A stretch of DNA of 64,000 nucleotides, taken from Flavobacterium sp. UGB4466 (GTDB lineage Bacteria; Bacteroidota; Bacteroidia; Flavobacteriales; Flavobacteriaceae). Positions 26,305 to 36,600 of the stretch are shown here, piece by piece (position 1 is the first letter of the stretch; each line of letters opens with the position of its first letter). A model generated the notes under the pieces. The model searched no databases. It worked only from the letters and a program-made list of their open reading frames with translations, and was not told the origin of the DNA. The DNA is taken from the NCBI RefSeq assembly GCF_903469665.1, contig NZ_CAGKLC010000011.1, positions 18,180 to 82,179 on the forward strand, read 5' to 3'. The position numbers and the translations under genes are program-made.

Positions 26305-28159
26305 ACTACATATATCCCAAACTATCGAAAAACTATTGGCTCAGGAAGATACTGACGGCGATAAAAAAATAACGATTGATGATCATGGTCCGAAGCGATT
26401 TTTACTGAATGGTGAAGAGGGAAATTCAATCCTTATTGAAGGAACCTACCAGCTTTCAAACTTATTGCAGGAACTGGCTTTGGCTAAAAAAGAAAATACG
26501 GAATTTGCCGAAATCAGTCTCGATCAAATTGTAGAGGATCCTGTAAAAAGAATCTCCGGAAAAATAAAAAACCTGTATTGGAAAGGGTTAACACGTACGA
26601 TTGATGCCAATGGGGTGAAAAAAATACTGGAAGACAATAAAATAGAAAATGCTATTTCGTATTTGTATGTTCCTTTTGGAGATGAAATCGTTTTTGATTA
26701 TTTCAAAAAACTGGAAGCCGTAACTCCAAAGTTAAAAGTGGTACAAATGCCGAAACATATTTCACCGGAGTATGTCATGTCGCTCAATCAAAAGCCGGGC
26801 ATATTGGCTTTGGCACTTCAAATTAAAAACAATGAAATTTCGGGAGTTCCCTTTGTAGTTCCCGGCGGAAGGTTTAATGAAATGTATGGCTGGGACAGTT
26901 ATTTTATTGCCAAAGGACTTTTAATAGATGATAAAATAGAGCTAGCTCTGGGAATTGCAGAGAATTTTAAATACCAGATTGATCATTACGGAAAAATACT
27001 AAATGCGAACCGGAGTTATTATTTAACCCGTACGCAGCCTCCGCTTTATACGTCATTGATTATCGATGTTTTGGAAAAATCGAATCCGGATATTTTCTGG
27101 ATCGAAAGACATTTAAAAACGGCCATTAAAGAATATCTGACGGTTTGGATGGAAGAAGGCAAAAGACTAACCGCTAATGGGTTGAATAGGTATAAAGCTG
27201 AAGGAATTGGACTGCCATTTGAAGTAGAGGAGGGGCATTTTGATGATATTCTGGAGCAATACGCACCAAAATACAATTTGTCTACCCGCGAATTCGAAAA
27301 AAAATATCTGGAAAGAGAAGTGGTCGATGCTGAACTGGATAAGTATTTTATTCACGACCGAAGCATGCGCGAAAGCGGTCATGACACGACCAACAGACTG
27401 GTTGGAATTTGTGCCAATTTAAATACCGTTGCGATAAATAGTCTGCTTTACAAATACGAAACGGATATTGCCTTTTTGATTAGGAAGTATTTTAAAAACG
27501 AATTTCAATATTTTGAAGACCAGTCTTTTTCAACCGAATATTGGTTTGCGAAAGCAGCTTCAAGAAAGGAAAAAATCAATCAATTGTGCTGGAATTCAGA
27601 ATATGGATGTTATCTGGATTATAATTTTGTAAATGAAGAGCAGCATTTTTTTGAGGCTGCAACTACTTTTTATCCGCTTTGGGCCAAAATAAGCACACCC
27701 GAACAAGCTGATATTCTGGTAAAAAAGACCCTTCCAAAATTTAAAATGAAAGGCGGAATTGCTGGAAGTACCAAAGAATCCATTGCAGCTATAGACGAAA
27801 ATGCACCAGTACGTCAATGGGATTATCCGTTTGGATGGGCACCACATCAAATGCTTTTGTGGGAAGGTTTGCTGAATTATAATTTTAATGAAGAAGCACA
27901 GGAAATGGTATACCGCTGGCTTTGGCTGATTACTAGAAATGCAGTGGATTATAACGGAACCATTCCGGAAAAGTTTGATTTGTCGATCAGCTCGCATAAA
28001 ATCTTTGCAGAATATGGAAACGTCGGAACTGAATTTGATTTTATCCCCGAAGAAGGTTTTGGATGGATGAATGCTTCGTACCAGTATGGTTTAACTATTT
28101 TGGAAGAAGATTTAAAACAAAAATTATCGGACTTGGTTGATCCGGATGTACTTTTTTAG
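26294..28159 (+). CDS. Trehalase (GH37), cytoplasmic
   Basis: 621 aa. Both GH37 signatures are present: PGGRFNEMYGWDSYF (near residue 190) and QWDYPFGWAP (near residue 507). No signal peptide, so it should hydrolyse imported trehalose to glucose in the cytoplasm. An EF-hand-like stretch, DTDGDKKITIDD (residues 19-30), precedes the catalytic domain and has acidic residues at positions 1, 3, 5 and 12; it resembles the calcium motif of fungal neutral trehalases. Last gene of the module. Confidence 0.92.
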   Translation: MKFKLHISQTIEKLLAQEDTDGDKKITIDDHGPKRFLLNGEEGNSILIEGTYQLSNLLQELALAKKENTEFAEISLDQIVEDPVKRISGKIKNLYWKGLTRTIDANGVKKILEDNKIENAISYLYVPFGDEIVFDYFKKLEAVTPKLKVVQMPKHISPEYVMSLNQKPGILALALQIKNNEISGVPFVVPGGRFNEMYGWDSYFIAKGLLIDDKIELALGIAENFKYQIDHYGKILNANRSYYLTRTQPPLYTSLIIDVLEKSNPDIFWIERHLKTAIKEYLTVWMEEGKRLTANGLNRYKAEGIGLPFEVEEGHFDDILEQYAPKYNLSTREFEKKYLEREVVDAELDKYFIHDRSMRESGHDTTNRLVGICANLNTVAINSLLYKYETDIAFLIRKYFKNEFQYFEDQSFSTEYWFAKAASRKEKINQLCWNSEYGCYLDYNFVNEEQHFFEAATTFYPLWAKISTPEQADILVKKTLPKFKMKGGIAGSTKESIAAIDENAPVRQWDYPFGWAPHQMLLWEGLLNYNFNEEAQEMVYRWLWLITRNAVDYNGTIPEKFDLSISSHKIFAEYGNVGTEFDFIPEEGFGWMNASYQYGLTILEEDLKQKLSDLVDPDVLF

Positions 28160-28173
28160 TTAAAAGGGGGGGG

Positions 28174-28465
28174 CTTCGACTTCGCTCAGCCGGACACAAC
28201 GTTATCATTTAAATTATTGTGTCCGGCTGAGCGAAGTCGAGTGATAAGCTTAACGAAGTCAAATGTCATGCTGAGCAAAGTCAAATGTGCGGCTCAGCGA
28301 AGTCAACTGTCCGGCTGAGCAAAGTCGAGTGATAGGCTCAGCGAAGTCAATTGTCCGGTTGAGCGAAGTCGAGTGATAGACTTAACGAAGTCAAATGTCA
28401 GGCTGAGCGAAGTCGAATGATAGGCTAAGCGAAGTCGAATGTCAGGCTGAGCGAAGTCGAAGCCT
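28174..28465. repeat. 22-bp tandem array with inverted leader
   Basis: Inverted pair with 24-bp arms (28176-28199 and 28217-28240) followed by 11 direct 22-bp units with core GGCTGAGCGAAGTCGA. The last unit runs into the stop codon of the polyprenyl synthase gene. It is not a CRISPR: units are contiguous without unique spacers. The same core word appears at 29584-29648 and 48044-48093. Confidence 0.9.
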
Positions 28466-29438
28466 AGACCTTTCTCCCCATTAAGTTCTCCCCAAAAGTA
28501 CGCAGGATATTTTTCTTTTCAGCGTTAAGATCCATTTGATCCAGCGTTTCAAAAGCTTTAAACGTATACATTTCAATGGCATCCTGAGTGGCTTTTGAAG
28601 CACCGGATTCATTGAAAATTGCTTTTACAGTAGCTATTTTAGCGGTATTGTCTTCTAATTGTAAACGGAATAATTGCTCTAACTCTGAAGCTTTTTCAGG
28701 AGAAGAAAATTCTCTTGCTTTGAGGTATAAATACGTTTTTTTGTTTTCGATAATGTCTCCTCCAACTTGTTTTCCGAAAGTTTCCGGATCTCCAAAAGCA
28801 TCCAGATAATCATCCTGAAGCTGGAAAGCAAGACCTAAATTCAATCCGAAATCATAAATTAAATCACCTTCTTTTTCAGATGTTTTGGCTACGATAGCTC
28901 CCATTTTCATGGCAGCAGCAACCAGAACGGCCGTTTTATATTCGATCATCTTTAGGTATTCCGGAATCGTAACATCATTTCTTTGTTCAAAGTCAACGTC
29001 CCATTGTTGCCCTTCACAAACTTCAAGAGCCGTTTTGCTGAATAGTTTTGCTAAGTTTCTGAAAACAATCGGTTCGTATTGTTCAAAATACTGATACGCC
29101 AGAATAAGCATGGCATCACCGGACAAAATTCCGGTATTGAGGTCCCATTTTTCATGAACAGTTTCCTGTCCTCTTCTCAAAGGCGCATCATCCATAATAT
29201 CGTCATGTACAAGCGAGAAATTATGAAAAACTTCCACAGCCATTGCAGCCGGAAGTGCTGTTGTATATGGGGTATTAAAAACTTCTGCAGCCATCAAAGT
29301 AAGTACGGGACGGATTCGTTTTCCGCCGAGGCCCAGAATGTATTCAATGGGTGCGTAAAGATTTTGGGGTTCTTTATGTATGCTTTGGGTTTTTAAATAA
29401 TGAATAAAAAAATCCTGGTACTGACTAATATTGTGCAT
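28464..29438 (-). CDS. Polyprenyl synthetase family protein
   Basis: 324 aa from MHNISQYQDFF. Class I trans-prenyltransferase with first Asp-rich motif DDIMDDAPLRRG and second motif LQDDYLDAFGD, plus the GGKRIRP substrate-binding motif. Makes a linear prenyl diphosphate for quinone or other isoprenoids; chain length cannot be set from sequence. A TATCTTTG -7-like box lies at 29472-29465 and places the ATG at 29438 ahead of an upstream alternative. Confidence 0.93.
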   Translation of the reverse strand: MHNISQYQDFFIHYLKTQSIHKEPQNLYAPIEYILGLGGKRIRPVLTLMAAEVFNTPYTTALPAAMAVEVFHNFSLVHDDIMDDAPLRRGQETVHEKWDLNTGILSGDAMLILAYQYFEQYEPIVFRNLAKLFSKTALEVCEGQQWDVDFEQRNDVTIPEYLKMIEYKTAVLVAAAMKMGAIVAKTSEKEGDLIYDFGLNLGLAFQLQDDYLDAFGDPETFGKQVGGDIIENKKTYLYLKAREFSSPEKASELEQLFRLQLEDNTAKIATVKAIFNESGASKATQDAIEMYTFKAFETLDQMDLNAEKKNILRTFGENLMGRKV

Positions 29439-29583
29439 AAAATGAAATTCTGATTTGCGAGGTCCAAAGATACGATTCATTATGAATTATTGCGTTTTTA
29501 AAATTTTAAAAGATGGTGGAGGAATTAGATAGTGGAGGTAATTTGATAATTTGATAATGGGTTTTTGGTGTAAGTGCGGGAGG

Positions 29584-29648
29584 CTTCAACTTCGTTCAGG
29601 CTGACATTCACATTGTGATTGTGTTTGTCGGCCTGAGCGGAGTCGAAG
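29584..29648. repeat. Inverted copy of the GACTTCGCTCAG repeat
   Basis: CTTCAACTTCGTTCAGG (29584-29600) opposes CCTGAGCGGAGTCGAAG (29632-29648): one hairpin-forming copy of the family found as an array at 28.2-28.5 kb. Otherwise no gene in 29481-29689. Confidence 0.75.
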
Positions 29649-29689
29649 GCGGTTTTGGGCTTGTTTTAAAATTATTTTCAAAAAAACTT

Positions 29690-29717
29690 GGAAACTTTTT
29701 TGGTATTCAGAGTTTCC
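29690..29717. promoter_or_regulatory. TetR-type operator 1 (YceI promoter)
   Basis: GGAAACT-N14-AGTTTCC, a 28-bp inverted repeat covering the -33 element; it ends 4 bases before the -7 box. The same element recurs at 29741-29768 and 30382-30409. Confidence 0.75.
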
Positions 29718-29729
29718 TGTTTATATTTG
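29699..29729 (+). promoter_or_regulatory. Promoter of the YceI gene
   Basis: TTTG (29699-29702), 19 bases, TATATTTG (29722-29729): near-perfect Bacteroidota promoter. Confidence 0.75.
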
Positions 29730-29740
29730 CACCGTTAAAT

Positions 29741-29768
29741 GGAAACTTAGGACACTAAAAAAGTTTCC
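29741..29768. promoter_or_regulatory. TetR-type operator 2 (downstream of the YceI transcription start)
   Basis: Second GGAAACT-N14-AGTTTCC, 51 bp from the first (about five helical turns), just downstream of the predicted transcription start at about 29736. Confidence 0.75.
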
Positions 29769-29812
29769 GCGAAGAATTGAGAAATTTATAACCTCAGTAA
29801 AAACAGTAATTT

Positions 29813-30334
29813 ATGAAAACAACATGGACCTTAGATTCTAGCCAATCAGATGTTTTGATTAAAATGAGACATTCGATTATTGCTTACATGGGAGGAACTA
29901 CAAATAAATTTGGTGGTTATGTGAATATTGAAGACAATGAAGTAGAAGATGCATCGGTTGAGTTTTCGCTTGACATTAACAACAAGATTGATAATTTTCA
30001 GCAAATTGATACTTATTTACAACTTCAGGATTTGTTTGATGTAAACGAACATCCGATTATTAGTTTCAAATCGACTTCGTTTCAAAAAGTAAACAACAAT
30101 ATTAATTTCTTCAAGGGCGACTTAACGATTAAAGATGTTACCAAAGTAGTGGAACTTGATGCCGAGTTTATAGGAGTTAATACATACAATGGAGAGAAGA
30201 AAGTTGCTTTTGAAATCAAAGGAGATATTAAGCGTCAGGATTTTGGTTTAGATTACAATTCGTTCAGTCATAATGGAGGTTTGGCTTTAGGAAAAGACAT
30301 TAAGCTTATTGCAAATTTAGAGTTTAGCATATAA
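29813..30334 (+). CDS. YceI family protein, no signal peptide
   Basis: 173 aa lipocalin-like YceI fold: WTLDSSQSDVLIKMRHSIIAYMGG, FKSTSFQKVNNN, FFKGDLTIKDVTKVVELDAEF, DFGLDYNSFSHNGGLALGKDIKLIANLEFSI. YceI proteins bind isoprenoid or lipid ligands; here there is no exporting signal, so it is probably cytoplasmic. Two operators matching that of the adjacent TetR gene suggest induction by the same ligand as the efflux pump. Confidence 0.88.
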   Translation: MKTTWTLDSSQSDVLIKMRHSIIAYMGGTTNKFGGYVNIEDNEVEDASVEFSLDINNKIDNFQQIDTYLQLQDLFDVNEHPIISFKSTSFQKVNNNINFFKGDLTIKDVTKVVELDAEFIGVNTYNGEKKVAFEIKGDIKRQDFGLDYNSFSHNGGLALGKDIKLIANLEFSI

Positions 30335-30381
30335 ATCTTAGAGAATGAAGTAAATTAATGTAAAATTATTACAAATAGTAC

Positions 30382-30409
30382 GGAAACTATTTTCGTGAAT
30401 TTAGTTTCC
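30382..30409. promoter_or_regulatory. TetR-type operator 3 (TetR/efflux promoter)
   Basis: Third copy of GGAAACT-N14-AGTTTCC. It ends 4 bases before the -7 box TATATTTG (30414-30421), exactly the geometry of operator 1. Confidence 0.8.
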
Positions 30410-30413
30410 TCAG

Positions 30414-30421
30414 TATATTTG
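30414..30421 (+). promoter_or_regulatory. -7 box of the TetR-efflux operon
   Basis: TATATTTG matches TAnnTTTG; a TTTTC-type -33 lies inside operator 3 with an 18-base gap. Confidence 0.6.
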
Positions 30422-30442
30422 TAATACAATTTGAAAATTAAA

Positions 30443-31042
30443 ATGAAAGAGAAAATCATATCAAAAGCAAGCGAGTTGTTTTTAAAACTTGGTTTTAAAA
30501 GTGTTACAATGGATGATATTGCAGGAGAAATGTGTATTTCGAAAAAAACGATCTACAAATATTTCTGTAATAAAGAAGTATTGATTGAAGAGAGCACATC
30601 ATTAGTTCACAAACAGGTACATGAAATAATTGATACGATTGTGGCGAAAGATTATAATGCGATCCATGAGAATTTTGAAATCAGAGAAATGTTTAGAAAT
30701 ATGTTTAAGAATAATACAGATACTTCTCCTATTTATCAATTGAAAAGACACTATCCGGAAATTTACCAAAACATACTTTCGCACGAAATCGATCAGTGCA
30801 ACCGTTATTTTGGAGTCAATATTGAAAAAGGAATCCGTGAAGGATTGTATCGTACGGATATCAATATACCAGTGTATGTGAAATTTTATTACACCTTAAT
30901 TTTTCATATCAACGAAACTACTGTTTCAGAAAGTGAAGCACAAAAAATAGAACTGGAGGCACTGGAATATCACACCAGAGCTATGGCAACAGAAAAAGGA
31001 ATAGTGGAATTGGAAAAGCAACTTAAGAAAATCAAAGTATAA
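30443..31042 (+). CDS. TetR-family repressor of the efflux operon
   Basis: 199 aa from the ATG giving MKEKIISKASELF; a TTG four codons upstream is less likely. N-terminal TetR HTH (TMDDIAGEMCISKKTIYKYF) with a helical ligand-binding C-terminus. First gene of a TetR-TolC-MFP-RND set and preceded by a 28-bp inverted repeat that also sits in the YceI promoter. Probably autoregulated; the inducer is unknown. Confidence 0.9.
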   Translation: MKEKIISKASELFLKLGFKSVTMDDIAGEMCISKKTIYKYFCNKEVLIEESTSLVHKQVHEIIDTIVAKDYNAIHENFEIREMFRNMFKNNTDTSPIYQLKRHYPEIYQNILSHEIDQCNRYFGVNIEKGIREGLYRTDINIPVYVKFYYTLIFHINETTVSESEAQKIELEALEYHTRAMATEKGIVELEKQLKKIKV

Positions 31043-31103
31043 TCATCAATCAATAATAGTATGATTTTTTAAATCATCAACACAAACAAATATCTAGCAG
31101 CAT

Positions 31104-32438
31104 ATGAAACGAATAGTTCTCTTTTTTTTGTGTACAATAGGTCTGTCGGCCAGTGCACAAGTCACACGTTTAACCTTAAAAGACGCGCTTACTTATGCGC
31201 TTCAAAATAAAGCCGATGCTAAAAAGGCGAAACTTCAGGTTGAAAACAGTGAATACAAAATACAGGAAATACGCTCAAGAGCTTTGCCTCAAATTTCGGC
31301 AAATGGAAATTTAACACACAATCCGATCATTCAGACTACCGTAATTGATGGTGCAGGATTTGGTGCACCGGGGACTACGATTCAGGCAGCATTTGGTCAG
31401 AAATGGGTTTCGACTGCCGGAGTTTCTTTAACACAGACCATTTTTGATCAGTCTGTTTTTACAGGATTAAGAGCGGCAAGATCTACCCGTGAGTTCTATC
31501 AGATCAACGATCAGTTAACAGAAGAGCAGGTTATTGAAAGAGTAGCCAATAACTACTATTCTGTTTACGTACAAAAAGAGAGACTTACTTTATTAGACAG
31601 TAATTATGTGAATACTACTAAAGTTCGTGATATCGTAAAAGGACAGTTTGACAATGGTCTGGCTAAAAAGATTGATTTAGATCGTATCATCGTAAAAATG
31701 TCAAACATTGATACAGAACGTCAGCAAATCAAAAATCAGATTACGTTACAGGAAAACGCTTTGAAGTTTTATATGGGAATGCCAATTGAAACTCAAATTG
31801 ATTTGCCAAAAGAAGAGTTTGAAGTGGTACCTGCTGCCTTGACAGAACAGCCAAATACTGCAAACAGAACAGAGTACCTGCTTTTGAAAAAACAACAGGA
31901 ACTTTTAGTATTCAATAAAAAAGCGGTTGAAGCAGGATATTATCCAACACTTTCCTTAACTGCTGGGTATAACTATATTGGTCAGGGGCCTCAAATGCCC
32001 TGGTTTGCAAAACCTTCTCAGGGAGTGTACTGGTCCGATTTCTCTGCAATTGCCTTAAACTTACATGTGCCGATTTTTACAGGTTTCGGAACTCGTGCAA
32101 AAGTAAGACAGGCCGATGTTGAGCTAAGATCACTTGAGGAAGATATCAAGGATACCAAACTTTCACTTGATCTGGACTATAAAAATGCGATGGCACAAAT
32201 CGATAACAACCTTGTGACGATCACCAATCAAAAAGAAAATATGCGCTTAGCGACAGAAATCTTAAGCAATACAAAAAACAATTACCTTCAGGGATTGGCC
32301 TCTTTAACAGACTTGTTAGATGCAGAAAATGCCTCTCTTGAAGCACAAAATAATTATACCAGAGCAGTTTTAAATTATAAAATTGCCGAAGTAGCATTAA
32401 TCAAATCAAAAGGCGAACTTAAAACTCTTATTAAATAA
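31104..32438 (+). CDS. TolC-family outer-membrane efflux protein
   Basis: 444 aa with signal peptide (MKRIVLFFLCTIGLSASAQ). TolC-like alpha-helical barrel pattern, two repeats with LTLKDALTYALQNKADAKKAK and later NYLQGLASLTDLLDAENASLEAQNNY. Channel of the tripartite pump encoded with the next two genes. Confidence 0.92.
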   Translation: MKRIVLFFLCTIGLSASAQVTRLTLKDALTYALQNKADAKKAKLQVENSEYKIQEIRSRALPQISANGNLTHNPIIQTTVIDGAGFGAPGTTIQAAFGQKWVSTAGVSLTQTIFDQSVFTGLRAARSTREFYQINDQLTEEQVIERVANNYYSVYVQKERLTLLDSNYVNTTKVRDIVKGQFDNGLAKKIDLDRIIVKMSNIDTERQQIKNQITLQENALKFYMGMPIETQIDLPKEEFEVVPAALTEQPNTANRTEYLLLKKQQELLVFNKKAVEAGYYPTLSLTAGYNYIGQGPQMPWFAKPSQGVYWSDFSAIALNLHVPIFTGFGTRAKVRQADVELRSLEEDIKDTKLSLDLDYKNAMAQIDNNLVTITNQKENMRLATEILSNTKNNYLQGLASLTDLLDAENASLEAQNNYTRAVLNYKIAEVALIKSKGELKTLIK

Positions 32439-32449
32439 CTAGAAGTACA

Positions 32450-33517
32450 ATGAAGAAAACTATTATAACAATCGTAATCATAATCGCATCTCTGGGCGTG
32501 ATTGGATATATCTTAAATAAAAATAAGAAAGAGAACAAGGAAAAGACAGATATCGTAGCAGAAAAGAATGCTGCAGTTTCAGTAAAAGTATCTCCGGTTA
32601 AAACAGAAGAAGTTTCACTTGATTTCGTAGCAAACGGAAACTTCCAACCGACCCAGCAGTTGACATTCTCTGCTGAGAAATCAGGAAAAGTAATCAGTGT
32701 TCTGGCTAAAGAAGGAGACTACGTAAGAGTGGGGCAAACTTTATTAACAATGAGAGGAGATGTTATCAATGTTGATGCTCAGACTGCAGAAGCGGCTTAT
32801 CAAAATGCAAAATCAGATTACATCAGATATGAAAATGCTTTTAAAACCGGAGGAGTTACCAAGCAGCAGGTAGACCAGGCAAAACTGGCTTTAACTAATG
32901 CACAGTCGCATTTGACACAAGCAAAAATCAATGTTGGTGATACCAGAGTAAAAGCTCCAATTAGCGGTTTTATCAATAAAAAATACATCGAGCCGGGATC
33001 TATCTTAACCGGAATGCCTGCAACAGCATTGTTTGATATTGTTAACGTTTCTAAATTAAAATTAGTAGTTACCGTAAACGAAAATCAGGTAGCGAGTTTA
33101 AAAACAGGAGATCATATTAACGTAACAGCAAGTGTTTATCCGGATAAAAACTTCTCTGGAAAAATTACTTTCATTGCTGCAAAAGCGGATGAATCTTTGA
33201 ACTTCCCGGTTGAAATCGAAATTACAAATAACGTAAACAACGACCTGAAAGCTGGTATGTACGGAACTGCAAACTTTGCATCGAAACAACAAAAACAACA
33301 CCTTATGGTTGTACCTAGAAATGCATTCGTAGGAAGTGTGAGCAGTAACCAAATTTTCGTAGTAGAAAAAGGTATTGCAAAATTAAGAAAAGTAACTGCC
33401 GGAAGAATTTTGGGTGATAAAGTAGAAATCATCAACGGATTAACTGATGGAGAAACTGTAATTGTAACGGGTCAAATCAACCTGCAAGACGGTAACACAG
33501 TAGAAATTATTAAATAA
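32450..33517 (+). CDS. Efflux RND periplasmic adaptor (membrane fusion protein)
   Basis: 355 aa. N-terminal hydrophobic anchor (ITIVIIIASLGVIGYIL), no lipobox. Lipoyl-like segments flank a short helical hairpin (GKVISVLAKEGDYVRVGQTLL and GDTRVKAPISGFINKKYIEPGS), then a beta-barrel and a membrane-proximal domain. Begins 11 bases after tolC. Confidence 0.92.
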   Translation: MKKTIITIVIIIASLGVIGYILNKNKKENKEKTDIVAEKNAAVSVKVSPVKTEEVSLDFVANGNFQPTQQLTFSAEKSGKVISVLAKEGDYVRVGQTLLTMRGDVINVDAQTAEAAYQNAKSDYIRYENAFKTGGVTKQQVDQAKLALTNAQSHLTQAKINVGDTRVKAPISGFINKKYIEPGSILTGMPATALFDIVNVSKLKLVVTVNENQVASLKTGDHINVTASVYPDKNFSGKITFIAAKADESLNFPVEIEITNNVNNDLKAGMYGTANFASKQQKQHLMVVPRNAFVGSVSSNQIFVVEKGIAKLRKVTAGRILGDKVEIINGLTDGETVIVTGQINLQDGNTVEIIK

Positions 33518-33609
33518 TTATTGGCTTTAAGCCTTAAGCAATACGCTTTAAGCCGTTTAACAAGAGCCTAAAGCCTATAGCTTACAGCCTATAGCATAAA
33601 GCAAAATAT
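33518..33609. repeat. MFP-RND spacer with GCnTAnA heptamers
   Basis: Five contiguous heptamers of form GC(C/T/A)TA(A/T/C)A at 33566-33600, preceded by CTTTAAGC-type words. Same period-7 style as the nuo and receptor-permease spacers but a different word. Confidence 0.65.
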
Positions 33610-36600
33610 ATGAAATTAGCCGAAATATCCATCACACGTCCGTCGTTGGTAATTGTACTCTTTACAATTCTGACATTAGGTGGACTGTTCAGCTACAGCC
33701 AGTTAGGTTATGAGCTGATCCCAAAATTTGAACAAAACGTTATTACCATTTCTACCATATACCCGGGAGCTTCTCCAAGTGAGGTAGAAAATACAGTAAC
33801 CAAGAAAATTGAAGATGCGATCGCATCCTTAGAGAACGTTAAGAAAATTGACTCGAAATCGTACGAGAGTTTATCCATCGTTTCGATTACACTAACATCT
33901 GAAGCAAAAGTCGATTTCTCTCTGAATGATGCACAGCGAAAAATAAACGCGATTATTAGTGATTTACCGGAAGACGTAAAAACACCGGCACTAACGAAAT
34001 TCTCGCTAAGTGATTTACCCATCATGACACTTGGTGCCAACGGAAAAATGGATGAGGCAGAATTTTATGACTTAATTGACAAAAAAATTGCTCCTATCTT
34101 ATCCCGTGTACAAGGTGTGGCTCAGGTAAATATTATTGGTGGTTCAGAGCGTGAAATTCAGGTAAACCTTGACGCTTTAAAAATGCAGGGTTACGGACTA
34201 TCTGTTCCGCAGGTGCAACAAAACATTTTGACTTCGAATCTGGATTTCCCCACAGGAAACATCCAGACTCGTGATCAAAAAATATTAATTCGTTTAGCAG
34301 GTAAATACAAAAGTGTTGAAGAATTAAGAAACCTGGTAGTTTCTTCTCAAAACGGAATTCAGGTTCGTTTAAAAGATATTGCCGATGTACAGGATACTCA
34401 AAAGATTGCTGAAAAAATATCACGTGTAGATCAGAAAAGTGCGATCGTTTTGCAAATTGTAAAGCAATCAGATGCAAATGCGGTTGCGGTAAGTGAGCAT
34501 TTATTAAAGACAATTGCTACTCTTGAAAAAGATTATAAAGTAAACCAGTTAAAACTGGAAGTAGCAAAGGATAGTACCGTTTTTACTTTAGAGGCGGCAG
34601 ACTCTGTAGTACACGATTTATTAATTGCGGTAGTACTGGTAGCTTTCGTAATGTTGTTCTTCCTTCATAGTATCAGAAACTCGCTGATTGTAATGGTGTC
34701 GATTCCGGCCTCTTTGATTGCTACTTTTATCGGTATTTATTTAATGGGATATACTCTGAACTTAATGAGTTTATTAGGATTATCTCTTGTAGTTGGTATT
34801 CTGGTGGATGATGCGATTGTGGTACTGGAGAACATCTACAGACACATGGAAATGGGTAAAAGCCGAATTCGTGCTTCGTATGACGGAACAGCCGAAATTG
34901 GAGGAACTGTAACTTCGATTACCTTAGTAATTGTGGTGGTATTCCTTCCAATTGCGATGAGCTCCGGATTAGTATCGAATATCATTACACAATTCTGTGT
35001 GACGGTAATCATTTCAACGATGTTGTCGCTTTTAGCTTCTTTTACCATCATTCCTTGGTTGTCTTCTCGTTATGGTAAATTAGAGCATATTGAAGGAAAG
35101 AATTTATTTGGAAGAATCATTCTTGGCTTCGAAAGTTATTTAACACGTTTTACGGACTGGGTTTCTCATTTATTAACCTGGTGTCTGGATCATTATATAA
35201 AAACATTTGCAGTAGTAATTGTATTGTTCTTTGCTTCAACAGTTGGTTTAATGGCAGGGGGGTTCATCGGAGGAGAGTTCTTTGCTTCTTCTGATAGTGG
35301 GGAGTTCTTAGTTCAAATCGAAATGCCGAAAGACGCTTCGTTAGAGCAAACCAACTTCATGACTCAGAAAGCAGAAGCTTATTTGAAAGGACAAGAATAT
35401 GTTCACAGCCAGATTACAACGGTAGGACAAACCAGTGAAGGTTTTGGAGCATCACAGGCAACGGCTTACAAAGCGGAGATCGACGTAAAAATGATCGAAC
35501 AAAAAGACCGTACCGACGATGCTAACGTTTATGCAGCAAAAATCAAACGAAAGTTAGAAAAAGTATTAGTTGGTGCTAAAGTAAAAACCGTTCCGGTAGG
35601 TATCCTAGGAACAGCCGAAGATGCTACATTAGGATTGATCGTAACAGGTCCGTCAACAGAAAGTGCTATGGCATTTGCTAAATTGGCAGAAGCAGAATTA
35701 CGTACGATTCCGGGAACAACAGAGATTAAATTAACGGTTGAGGACGGAAACCCGGAGATCAACGTTAAAGTAGATCGTGATAAAATGGCAGCGTTGGGTT
35801 TAACACTTCAAACCGTTGGTTTAACCATGCAGACTGCTTTTAGTGGAAATACAGACGGTAAATACAGAGCTGGTGAATACGAATACGATATCAACATCAG
35901 ATACAATGCCTTCGACAGAAAAAGTATTACTGACGTTAGTAACCTGATTTTTGTTAATGCAGCTGGTCAACAAATTAAATTGTCGCAGTTTGCAGACATT
36001 ACAGAAGGTTCAGGACCTAGCCAGTTAGAGCGAAGAGACAAATCGGCTTCGGTAACGGTTAAAGGACAAAACGTTGGAGTACCATCAGGAACAATTGTTC
36101 AGCAATGGCAAGTGAAATTAGACAAATTGAAAAAACCAGCCGGTGTAAACTACATCTGGGGTGGTGACCAGGAGAACCAATCAGAAGGATTTGGTACTTT
36201 AGGAATCGCTTTATTGGCCGCTATTATCTTGGTTTACTTGGTAATGGTTGGACTTTATGACAGTTTTGTTCACCCGTTTGTCGTGTTATTTGCTATCCCG
36301 CTTTCGTTTATCGGTGCGATGTTAGCCTTGGCTTTGACCAACAACTCATTGAACATCTTTACGATTTTGGGGATCATCATGTTGATCGGTCTGGTGTGTA
36401 AGAATGCGATCATGTTGGTCGATTATACGAACCAGAGAAGAGCGGCAGGGGAATCCATTCGTACCGCATTAATCCAGGCCAACCACGCTCGTTTGCGTCC
36501 AATTTTGATGACCACTATTGCGATGGTATTCGGTATGTTCCCAATTGCATTAGCATCAGGAGCAGGAGCTGAGTGGAAAAACGGTTTGGCATGGGTAATT

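Noticed and set aside
28174..28465. CRISPR array (regular 22-bp repeats)
   Set aside because: Units are contiguous with no unique spacers, diverge internally and no cas genes are in the window.
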